Position numbers and translations under genes: made by a program. 64,000 nucleotides of DNA from Mikania micrantha (Eukaryota > Streptophyta > Magnoliopsida > Asterales > Asteraceae): positions 43,466,010-43,530,009 of the forward strand of contig CM018681.1 of assembly GCA_009363875.1 (NCBI GenBank), in the 5' to 3' direction. Below, in pieces: positions 10,623 through 20,336 of the stretch; the stretch's first letter is position 1, and each line of letters opens with the position of its first letter. A model generated the notes under the pieces. That model did no database searches. It saw only the letters and a list, made by a program, of their open reading frames with translations, and was not told the origin of the DNA.

Positions 10623-10914
10623 AACAACCGGTGAGGCAAGCACTGAGAGGCCAAACCGTTGCTTTTGCACGAAAAGTTTATAGCATTCAAATTTTAACAA
10701 CCGGTGAGGCAAGCACTGAGAGGCCAAACCGTTGCTTTTGCATGACAAGTTTATGGCATTCAAAGTTTAACAACCGGTGATGCAAGCACTGAGAGGCCAA
10801 ACCGTTGCTTTTGCATGACAAGTTTATAGCATTCAAAGTTTAACAACCGGTGAGGCAAACACTGAGAGGCCAAACCGTTGCTTTTACATGACAAGTTTAT
10901 AGCATTCAAAGTTT
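10623..10914. repeat. 73-base tandem repeat, four units
   Basis: Units start at 10623, 10696, 10769 and 10842. Each contains ACAACCGG, GGCAAGCACTGAGAGGCCA and AAACCGTTGCTTTTGC. A looser array with the same GGCAAGCACTGAGAGGCC core lies just to the left (about 10420-10570). Confidence 0.9.
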
Positions 10915-11859
10915 ATAGAATTATGAGCACTTCAAGCATTTCGAGCATTTAAGTATGATAAGCATATAGTATTTGCATTGTCGCATTAGCACGTGAAATT
11001 GGCATATAGCATTAGTGTTTAGCCGTAGCAAGTAGCATTAGTATTTAGCATTAGCATTTAGTATTAGCATATAGATTTAGTATTCAAGCTTTAGTATCGT
11101 GTGTGTGGTTTAAGCATATAGTTTATAGCGTAAGCATCAAAAGTGTAGTTTAAGAATATAGTTTCTAGCATAAGCATTAAGCATCTAGTTTAAGAATATA
11201 GTTTATAGCATAACCATTTAGCATCTAGTTTAGAAATATAGTTTATAGCATAAGCATTAAGCATCTAGTTTAGGAATATAGTTTATAGCATTCAACATCT
11301 GGTTTCAAGCCTCAAGTTTAAAGTATAAGTTTCAACATAAGTATCATGTTTATGAGTAAAGCATTAAATAACATTTCAATAGTTTTATGAAAATGTTTAA
11401 CATGCTTCTCAGTCCCGAAGTAAAACAAATAAGTTTGAAAAGGGACAAATGAACTCACCTTGTGTCCGTAGAGTTTGACTAAGTGAATAAGGATGAACGC
11501 GCTCTTTGTTTGCTCTTGTTTTGATGTTCACGCTCCTGTATTGATTTCATAGTGTTTGTTGCTTATAAGGACATATTGTAATGATTCGTGTTCGTGTATG
11601 TGTTAGCCCTAAAGTTGGCTAACACTTGTGAGTCTCGGTCATTATTCGGCCTCGTTTAAATGTTATGGACTTTAATAACAACTACTCCTTTTAACTTAAG
11701 ATTTTAATGTTTGTTATAAGTTTTCTTGTCCAACTTGTTTAGTACATGATACCTTGCGAAAACTTGAACTTTATATCTTTGTGTATATATACAAACCCAT
11801 TCACGTTATTCATTTTCTTGGATTTAGTATATTAAGTTATGTAATACCCCATATGGTCC

Positions 11860-12615
11860 GAATAATAGGTGGGCCTTGGGTTGGTTGTGTGTGTTTGCGT
11901 GGCCCGCTTAGATTAATCATGGACCGAATCCAACGTGTATGGGCTTAGCCAAGCGTTTGGGCCAATTTCAAGAACTTTGGGCCTATTGGGCCAACATGGC
12001 ACTTTGGCGCTTATAATGTTGCTGGGCCGAAAGGTTCAATTGGGCCGGGGCTGTGGGCCGAAGGGTTTTTAATGGATCGAATAGATTTATGGACTAAACA
12101 TTCATGATGGGCCATAGTCCCAATATTTGTCCGGTTGTTTGTTTTGAGTATAAAGTTCATGGGCCTAGCCTAGGCCGAATAAATGGGTTCTATCTCAACG
12201 AATGTGAAGACTCCTATGAACAGTGAACCCAGTGAAGCATTTGGCTAAGGTTCGGCTGAATCTGCATCATAGGTTCGTCCCATGTATTGTAGGTTCGGTT
12301 TTCGGCTGCAAGAAGAAAGATTCGGTCCTAGTTGACAAGGGTTCGGCTGAGGTATGCTGTAAGGTTCGACCATGGTTCGCCTTACGAGGGTTCGGGAGCT
12401 ACATGCAGCTTGCCCACGCATCAATGGTTAGCCACTTGAAAGGTTCGTGGCTAAATGGTTCGCATGAAGGTTTGATAAGGGTTCGTGACTCGAGACTGGT
12501 TCGCCTAGGCTTAAAGCTTCGGTGGTGGTGGTCGCATTAAGGGTTCGGCTCCAGGAGAAAGGTTCGTCCCTTAAACATAGGTTCGGCACCCATAACAGGG
12601 TTCGGCTGACCCATG
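11860..12615. repeat. TGGGCC array and GGTTCG word cluster (3' LTR)
   Basis: I count nine TGGGCC hexamers at about 11870-12170. They are followed by many GGTTCG/GGTTCGGCT words at irregular spacing to about 12610. In element sense the order is CGAACC cluster, then GGCCCA array. TGGGCC/GGCCCA is the core of plant site II elements bound by TCP proteins. Confidence 0.7.
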
Positions 12616-13821
12616 GTTTGTAACAACAGCTCGCCATCCTCCTGCCACTTAGAAATTTTGGTTCTTGTCATCCTTATACAGCTGCTACACGTGGACTAGT
12701 TTTCGAGGGGATGGGTGTTCGAAGAGGAAGCCACTTAGCCGGTTACGAGTGTGTCAGCATCAACATCTAGAAAACCCTATTTTCTCAGAAACTTTGTGGA
12801 TCAATACCTGCGTTTTGGATGGATAACTCTTCCGATCGGTTGTACTTCTATGTAGAGGGCTTCAAGATCTTCGTTTAGACACCGAGTTTGCTTGATTTCA
12901 TCCACAAATGATGAAGTTATGGAGCTTGAAAGTTGGTTCTTGCTAGAGAAAGAGAGATGAACGGAAATATGCACTAGAGAGAGAAAGGGTTTGTAATAAA
13001 TGAGGTAGTTTGCCTCATTTGAGGTTTATATACCCCGTGGGTATTCGAGTTCGTTTCGGTTGCTCGGTTCGTAATTTCGTCGCGTATCCGGGTCGTTACG
13101 CGCATCTTTCGTAAATAAAATAAAAAGAGTTTATCGTAACGATGTGAATGTTATTTATTTCTAAAATTTATTTTAAATTTTGTTTATTAATTTATTTAAT
13201 CGAATTATGACTTTTTACGCGTTTAGTTAAATTATTCGCGAGTTAATAAAGTAGTTTAGTTTATTTTTATTTATGATGAGTTTCAAAATTGTAAAATAGG
13301 AAATACTATATTTCCTTAAAATTATTATCGTTCGTATCATTATTCGTTTTCGTTCTCGTTTCGTCAGATCGCGTCGCCATCGCGCGTATTCGTTCGAATC
13401 GTCATTCGAACGAACATGTTGATGGTTTGGCTTTCTGATTCTTGTTTTCTACTGTTAAGTCATTATTTCAGAACGTTAAACTATCAGAATCATTCGTACA
13501 GATCGTCACCCATACGAATAACTCGTCAGTTTAGCATTCCGTAACAACAAGTGTTATGGTTTTGTTTTGTTTAACCTCACATACGTTTACACCAAATAAT
13601 ATCACATCAAGTATTTATGTTTCAACACTGTGTTGTCTGACATGTTTCCTGACTGTTAAATCCTAAGATTTAAGTCAGATTCAGACAATCGTTTAATAGT
13701 TTCATGTTAATCAGAATGCATCAATAGTATAAACATAGTTTCGCGTAATGTGTACCTGAGTTACTGTACAAGTTACAGTGCAACTTACTGTTCCGGTAAC
13801 GATTCTGGCACAGATGTTACA

Positions 13822-13831
13822 GTCTCCCCTT
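13822..13831 (-). other. Polypurine tract of TR-GAG1
   Basis: AAGGGGAGAC on the minus strand abuts the 3' LTR start. A palindrome AAATTTCG/CGAAATTT with a 3-base spacer (13839-13857) lies just upstream of it in sense. Confidence 0.85.
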
Positions 13832-14282
13832 GTTAAAGAAATTTCGTCCCGAAATTTAAAATTATTATCGGGTACTACTCTTTCTATATCAATGGGAAAA
13901 CTTTGATCGGTGTTATATCCCTACGCTCCCAGATTAACTCTAAGTCGCGTTTGGGATTTCCCACGTATAGCCTCAATGTTTTATAGTCTTATTGCTCATA
14001 GTTGTCTTATTGTTATTGCTTGCTTAATCCTTGTGTGGCTCTAACACCTCATTGTTCAAACTAACTGATGATATTAGTATCAGCGATTACACACTTTAGT
14101 GTTAGCTATGGCTTCCTACATATGTTATGTGCATCAACCAAGGATTCTCTCATAGTTTCTATCGTAATGAAAGAATTCCTAAGTTCTATAGAATACTCAT
14201 GTGATTATACTAGTAGGAATAAGATAATTTCTTATTCATATTAGTATCAAAATAAAATGAAGTCTTATGAGTGAGGAGATAC
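13832..14282 (-). other. Noncoding gap between gag and polypurine tract
   Basis: About 450 AT-rich bases hold no reading frame. In a full element protease to integrase would occupy this place. The matching stretch of TR-GAG2 (32618-33070) is clearly related, so the loss of pol is a shared family trait and not a private deletion. Confidence 0.7.
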
Positions 14283-15657
14283 TACACACTGGTACCCGTC
14301 GCCGGGTCTTGGCGTGCTGCAGCGGCTCCAATCATGAATGCCCTCCCCCGAGGGGCTTGAACTCCTGGTTGTATTCTTTTTGGGCAGTCTTTGGAGAAAT
14401 GACCTAATTCTACGAGTTATAGCATCCTCGATTGTTGTTTTTATAAGTGCCAGGATTTTGTGGCGGATGAATTGCTACCGCAACATTGTTTGCAGCTTGT
14501 GTGGCTGGAGCGCGACACTGTTGAGTCCGGTGACCTAGTCGGCCGCAGTTGTTGCATTGCCTGCATTGCATCGTAGCAGGATGATGAAATTTGCATTGTG
14601 TACACTGAGGATGCATTCCCACATAGTTTTTGGGTGCAGTGTTGACAGGTACTGCAGGGGCTTGTCTCAGAGGTGTGGCCATCGCATAGTTTCCGACGAC
14701 CTTTTGCTTCTTTGTTTGGTGTTGTTCGGACTTCTTTGTTGCTGCTTCCTTGGATTTCCCTGTGTCATCTTTCAGAACTCCAGACTTCACCATTACTCCA
14801 GTAAGTTTAGCTGAAAGAGCAATGGCTGACTCCAAAGTAGCAGGATTTGCAGCCAGCACAATACTCTGTATGCAGGAGGGTAAACCCACTACATATCGGT
14901 CTATCAGCTTCTCTAAAGTTGGCACCATCTCTGGCACCAAGGCTACTAGCTCATGGTAGCGTGTGGTGAAAGTCGTGTGATCGGCTCCCTTTATCACATG
15001 GTTCGAGAGCTCAACCTCTAGCTGTTGCAGTTCATGTTTCGGACAGAACTCATTCCTTAGAAGAAGTTTGAATTCTGACTATGGCATTGCCATTGCTTCA
15101 TCCCTTCCTCGAGCTCTGATCTGTGCGTTCCACCATGTCAAAGCTCGCTTGCTGAAAGATCCAGCTGCATAGCGCACTTTGTGATGTTCCGGACAACTAC
15201 TTATGTCCAACGTGTTCTCCATTTTCTCGAGCCATTGGATTAATCCAACAGCGCCTTCAACTCCAGTAAAGCTTGGGGGTTTGCATCCTACAAAGGATTT
15301 GTAGGAGCAGTCAGAAGTATGACTAGTGTTTCCACTAGCTTCCCCGGTAGTATGGCTAGAAGTATTGCCATGTCCCTGAATCCGGGTAATCATCTCGGGG
15401 ATGACATCTTTCAGCTGGCTTGTCAGTTGGGTACTCAGCAGTGTCGCCAAAGCGGTAGTAGCAGGGTCAATGACTGGTCCCGTAGTAGTGTTCGGAGGAG
15501 GACTATGTGGAGGAGGAGGAGGTGGCGGTGGTGAAGGTGTCGATGAGTGAGGTGCAGATGTCTGTGTAGTAGGCACCGGAGTCGGTTGTTTTCTAGGCGG
15601 CATTCTGATCATAACCAAAGGATATTCGTTAGTGCAATGATCGAATGCAGAAAACAT
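14283..15657 (-). pseudogene. TR-GAG1 gag, one nonsense codon and a small frame break
   Basis: Gag would form particles around the RNA. The N terminus contains MIRMPPRKQPTPVP and a long proline run, then SYKSFVGCKPPSFTG and the capsid-like region LIQWLEKMENTLDIS to RALTWWNAQI. A TAG at 15076-15078 replaces a Trp in the phrase AMP-W-SEF. The frame then continues through YHELVALVPEMVPTLEKLIDRY to the knuckle CNNCGRLGHRTQQC. A small indel or substitution cluster near 14405 destroys the last knuckle, CYNC. TR-GAG2 carries the same protein without these lesions. Confidence 0.9.
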
Positions 15658-15752
15658 AATGCAATCCTAAATCTTATGTTCTCAACATGAGGGTCCCTAA
15701 GTTATAGTCTAGGCCAAACCGTTTTAAGTAAATGACATATTATTCTCTATAA

Positions 15753-15771
15753 CCTTGAGCTCTGATACCAA
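15753..15771 (-). other. Primer-binding site of TR-GAG1
   Basis: The minus strand reads TTGGTATCAGAGCTCAAGG, two bases from the LTR end. It is methionine-tRNA type. Confidence 0.9.
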
Positions 15772-16137
15772 ACTGTCACACCCCGCGCCGGCGGGGTTGG
15801 ATCGGATTCCCCGTCGGGCGGAAGGTTCTCGGGGCGCGATATCGTGAGTGATAATCGTGATGATCAGATTGTTTACATAGCATCAATGTTAAGAATAACT
15901 AAAGCACAATCAAACATTAAAATAGGATTACAAAGTTAAATTACAATATCAATGTTCAGTAATTTAACTCGGTAAACCTAACAAAAGATTCGTATGTTTC
16001 CTATCTTGTATCTGTACAAGATATCAAAAGTGATTCGTATCCATAGCAAAATATGTGCTTCTCCAAAAGTCTACTAGGTCTGCTAACTGGCATCCTAGTA
16101 TGCAATCCAAAAGCTTAAGTCTATTCATGTGCGTCAC

Positions 16138-17963
16138 CTGAGAAAGCATGTAAGAAAAACAAAGTCAACACAATGGTTGGTGAGTTCATGTAGTTTTAGT
16201 ATTTGTAAAATAGCTTTTGCAAACCTTTTAGGTAAAACCTTAACCTCATTAATAAAACCTATATCATCCAACTCGGTATGCTTATATATAGGGCATACCC
16301 CTGAGTCGAGCCTACGACCCGCCCAGACGCCGTCCCACCACATACTAAGTCGCATAGGACATTGCTATTAATGATAATTAAGCATTTTACCTACCATTCG
16401 ATTCACTCTACATCATAGCATTAGTTTACTGTTTCAAGTTTGCAAGTCTACGGCATTTGTATGTATTAGTTTCAATAAGTTTATCAAGCATCGTGTTGAA
16501 AAGTTTATGTTATTGACCCAAAAGCATTCATGTTTCCCCCTAGGTAACGACCTTAATCTCATTAACACCACCTGTATCATCCAACTCGGTATGCTTATAT
16601 ATAGGGCATACCCCTGAGTCGAGCCTACGACCCGCCCAGACGCCGTCCCATCACATACTAAGTCGCATAGGACATTGCTGTTAATGATAATTAAGCGTCT
16701 TACCTACCCTCCATTTCGTTTATAGCTTTAGCATTATGTTTTAGTTTATAGCATGAGTGAACATTGAGGAATCATTGTATGGCAAGCACTAAGAGACCAT
16801 CCGTCTACTCCTCAAGTCCCAACTATGAAGGTCACCCTCAAGCAAGCACTGAGAGGCCAACAGTCTGTTCCTTCAAGTCCCAACTATGTAGAACACCCCA
16901 TGGCAAGCACTGAGAGGCCCATTTAGTATGTTCTATCATAGTTAATAGCTTTAGCATTCAATTTTACAGCATTTAAAGTTTAACAACCGGTGAGGCAAGC
17001 ACTGAGAGGCCAAACCGTTGCTTTTGCACGAAAAGTTTATAGCATTCAAATTTTAACAACCGGTGAGGCAAGCACTGAGAGGCCAAACCGTTGCTTTTGC
17101 ATGACAAGTTTATAGCATTCAAAGTTTAACAACCGGTGAGGCAAGCACTGAGAGGCCAAACCGTTGCTTTTGCTTGACAAGTTTATAGCATTCAAAGTTT
17201 AACAACCGGAGAGGCAAGCACTGAGAGGCCAAACCGTTGCTTTTGCATGACAAGTTTATGGCATTCAAAGTTTAACAACCGGTGTTGCAAGCACTGAGAG
17301 GCCAAACCGTTGCTTTTGCATGACAAGTTTATAGCATTCAAAGTTTAACAACCGGTGAGGCAAACGCTGAGAGGCCAAACCGTTGCTTTTACATGACAAG
17401 TTTATAGCATTCAAAGTTTATAGAATTATGAGCACTTCAAGCATTTCGAGCATTTAAGTATGATAAGCATATAGTATTTGCATTGTCGCATTAGCACGTG
17501 AAATTGGCATATAGCATTAGTGTTTAGCCGTAGCAAGTAGCATTAGTATTTAGCATTAGCATTTAGTATTAGCATATAGATTTAGTATTCAAGCTTTAGT
17601 ATCGTGTGTGTGGTTTAAGCATATAGTTTATAGCGTAAGCATCAAAAGTGTAGTTTAAGAATATAGTTTCTAGCATAAGCATTAAGCATCTAGTTTAAGA
17701 ATTTAGTTTATAGCATAACCATTTAGCATCTAGTTTAGAAATATAGTTTATAGCATAAGCATTAAGCATCTAGTTTAGGAATATAGTTTATAGCATTCAA
17801 CATCTGGTTTCAAGCCTCAAGTTTAAAGTATAAGTTTCAACATAAGTATCATGTTTATGAGTAAAGCATTAAATAACATTTCAATAGTTTTATGAAAATG
17901 TTTAACATGCTTCTCAGTCCCGAAGTAAAACAAATAAGTTTGAAAAGGGACAAATGAACTCAC
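16138..17963 (-). other. Predicted second leader intron, TR-GAG1 5' LTR
   Basis: Sense donor CACAAG/GTGAGTTCAT at 17963. The acceptor end has CTCACCAACC, TTGAC, a T-rich run and CTTTCTCAG at 16138. The donor's GGTGAGTTCAT is the exact complement of ATGAACTCACC (16179-16189), about 45 bases before the acceptor. The tandem repeats and both TATA modules fall inside. No RNA data are available, so this is a prediction. Confidence 0.5.
16982..17419. repeat. 73-base tandem repeat, six units
   Basis: Units start at 16982, 17055, 17128, 17201, 17274 and 17347 with an exact 73-base period. The partner LTR has four units, so copy number changed after or during insertion. Confidence 0.9.
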
Positions 17964-18040
17964 CTTGTGTCCGTAGAGTTTGACTAAGTGAATAAGGATG
18001 AACGCGCTCTTTGTTTGCTCTTGTTTTGATGTTCACGCTC

Positions 18041-19322
18041 CTGTATTGATTTCATAGTGTTTGTTGCGTATAAGGACATATTTTAATGATTCGTGTTCGT
18101 GTATGTGTTAGCCCTAAAGTTGGCTAACACTTGTGAGTCTCGGTCATTATTCGGCCTCGTTTAAATGTTATGGACTTTAATAACAACTACTCCTTTTAAC
18201 TTAAGATTTTAATGTTTGTTATAAGTTTTCTTGTCCAACTTGTTTAGTACATGATACCTTGCGAAAACCTGAACTTTATATCTTTGTGTATATATACAAA
18301 CCCATTCACGTTATTCATTTTCTTGGATTTAGTATATTAGGTTATGTAATACCCCATATGGGCCGAATAATAGGTGGGCCTTGGGTTGGTTGTGTGTGTG
18401 TGCGTGGCCCGCTTAGATTAATCATGGACCGAATCCAACGTGTATGGGCTTAGCCAAGCGTCTGGGCCAATTTCAAGAACTATGGGCCTATTGGGCCAAC
18501 ATGGAACTTGGCCGCTTATAATGTTGCTGGGCCGAAAGGTTCAATTGGGCTGGGGCTGTGGGCACAAGGGTTTTTAATGGATCGAATAGATTTATGGGCT
18601 AAACATTCACGATGGGCCATAGTCCCAATATTTGTCCGGTTGTTTGTTTTGAGTATGAAGTTCATGGGCCTAGCCTAGGCCGAATAAATGGTTTCTATCT
18701 CAACGAATGTGAAGACTCCTATGATCAGCGAACCCAGTGAAGCATTTGGCTAAGGTTTGGCTGAATCTGCATCATAGGTTCGTCCCATGTATTGTAGGTT
18801 CGGTTTTCGGTTGCAAGAAGAAAGATTTGGTCCTGGTTGACAAGGGTTCGGATGAGGTATGCTGTAAGGTTCGACCATGGTTCGCCTCACGAGGGTTCGG
18901 GAGCTACATGCAGTTCGCCCATGCATCAATGGTTCGCCACTTGAAAGGTTCGTGGCTAAATGGTTCACATGAAGGTTCGATAAGGGTTCGCCAAGGTTCG
19001 TTACTCGAGACTGGTTCGCCTAGGCTTAAAGGTTCGGTGGTGGTGGTCGCATCAAGGGTTCGGCTCCAGGAGAAAGGTTCGTCCCTTAACCACAGGTTCG
19101 CCACCCATAACAGGGTTCGGCCGACCCATGGTTTGCAACAACAGCTCGCCATCCTCCTGCCACTTAGAAAGTTTGGTTCTTGTCATCCTTATACAGCTGC
19201 TACACGTGGACTAGTTTTCGAGGGGATGGGTGTTCGAAGAGGAACCCACTTAGCCGGTTACGAGTGTGTGAGCATCAACATCTAGAAAACCCTATTTTTC
19301 CAGAAACTTTGTGGATCAATAC
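18041..19322 (-). other. Predicted first leader intron, TR-GAG1 5' LTR
   Basis: Sense donor GCAG/GTATTGATC at 19322, about 220 bases after the TATA box. The acceptor is AATCAATACAG at 18041, weak in pyrimidines but conserved in TR-GAG2 and element C. It encloses the CGAACC word cluster and the TGGGCC array. The exon that follows (17964-18040) is 77 bases. Confidence 0.4.
18355..19130. repeat. TGGGCC array and GGTTCG word cluster (5' LTR)
   Basis: This is the 5' LTR counterpart, with eight TGGGCC words by my count and a longer GGTTCG run. It lies inside the predicted first intron. Confidence 0.7.
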
Positions 19323-19539
19323 CTGCGTTTTGGATGGATAACTCTTCCGATCGGTTGTACTTCTATGTAGAGGGCTTCAAGATCTTTGTTTAGACACCGA
19401 GTTTGCTTGATTTCATCCACAAATGATGAAGTTATGGAGCTTGAAAGTTGGTTCTTGCTAGAGAGAGAGAGATGAACTGAAATATGCACTAGAGAGAGAA
19501 ATGGTTTGTAATAAATGAGGTGGTTTGCCTCATTTGAGG

Positions 19540-19547
19540 TTTATATA
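19540..19547 (-). promoter_or_regulatory. TATA box of TR-GAG1 5' LTR
   Basis: The sense strand reads GGGGTATATAAACC about 790 bases into the LTR. ACGAACTCGAATACCC lies upstream and a CTCTCTCTCTAG-type leader downstream. Position and surroundings are conserved in TR-GAG2, C and E. Confidence 0.65.
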
Positions 19548-20336
19548 CCCCGTGGGTATTCGAGTTCGTTTTGGTTGCTCGGTTCGTAATTTCGTCACGT
19601 ATCCGGGCCGTTACGCGCGTCTTTCGTAAATAAAATAAAAATAGTTTATCGTAACGATGTGAATGTTATTTATTTCTAAAATTTATTTTAAATTTTGTTT
19701 ATTAATTTATTTAATCGAATTATGACTTTTTACGCGTTTAGTTAAATTATTCGCGAGTTAATAAAGTAGTTTAGTTTATTTTTATTAATGATGAGTTTCA
19801 AAATTGTAAAATCGGAAATACCATATTTCCTTAAAATTATTATCGTTCGTATCATTATTCGTTTTCGTTCTAGTTTCGTCAGATCGCGTCGCCATCGCGC
19901 GTATTCGTTCGAATCGTCATTCGAACGAACACGTTGATGGTTTGGCTTTCTGATTCTTGTTTTCTACTGTTAAGTCATTATTTCAGAATGTTAAACTATC
20001 AGAATCATTCGTACAGATCGTCACCCATATGAATAACTCGTCGGTTTAGCATTCCGTAACAACAACTGTTATAGTTTTGTTTTGTTTAACCTCACATACG
20101 TTTACACCAAATAATATCACATCAAGTATTTATGTTTCAACACTGTGTTGTCTGACATGTTTCCTGACTGTTAAATCCTATGATTTAAGTCAGATTCAGA
20201 CAATCGGTTAATAGTTTCATGTTAATCAGAATGCATTAATAGTATAAACATAGTTTCGCGTAATGTGTACCTGAGTTACTGTACAAGTTACAGTGCAACT
20301 TACTGTTCCGGTAATGATTCCGGCACAGATGTTACA

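Larger units (their letters stand above)
9415..13821 (-). repeat. TR-GAG1 3' LTR (4.4 kb)
   Basis: It runs from TGTCACACCCCG at the left to GATGTTACA at the right. By eye it matches the other LTR with scattered differences of a few percent. In element sense it contains: a pair of dyads (13389-13414 and 13492-13519), a TATA box near 13025-13032, a CT-rich leader, a donor at 12807, a CGAACC word cluster and TGGGCC array, a small predicted exon (11459-11535), AT-rich TAGCAT-type repeats (about 10980-11340), 73-base tandem repeats, two TATA-like modules and a strong acceptor at 9779. No gene lies within it. Confidence 0.9.
9415..20336 (-). mobile_element. TR-GAG1: giant-LTR element carrying only gag
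   Basis: On the minus strand: 5' LTR (15774-20336), primer site, gag pseudogene, about 450 noncoding bases, polypurine tract, 3' LTR (9415-13821). The internal part is about 1.95 kb and contains no protease, RT, RNase H or integrase, so it is non-autonomous. It matches the class known as terminal-repeat retrotransposons with a GAG domain. The termini TGTAACATCTG and GGGTGTGACA and the primer/polypurine sites resemble those of the Tekay-like elements around it, which could supply enzymes in trans (inference). It splits element B pol. Confidence 0.85.
15774..20336 (-). repeat. TR-GAG1 5' LTR (4.6 kb)
   Basis: This is the copy next to the primer site, so it would drive transcription. It has the same layout as the partner LTR. 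The length difference of about 156 bases is mostly two extra 73-base tandem units. The donor/exon/acceptor order is donor at 19322, exon 17964-18040, acceptor at 16138 (all minus strand). Long frames inside it, such as 18737-19285, read the wrong strand and arise from the repeated GGTTCG words. Confidence 0.9.

Noticed and set aside
10420..10914. Regular repeats with variable stretches, reminiscent of a CRISPR array
   Set aside because: The unit is a 73-base tandem repeat with the whole unit conserved, not short repeats with unique spacers. It sits in a plant LTR with no cas genes.
18737..19285. 182-residue open frame
   Set aside because: It reads against the element, arises from GGTTCG words, has low-complexity composition and is broken in the partner LTR.
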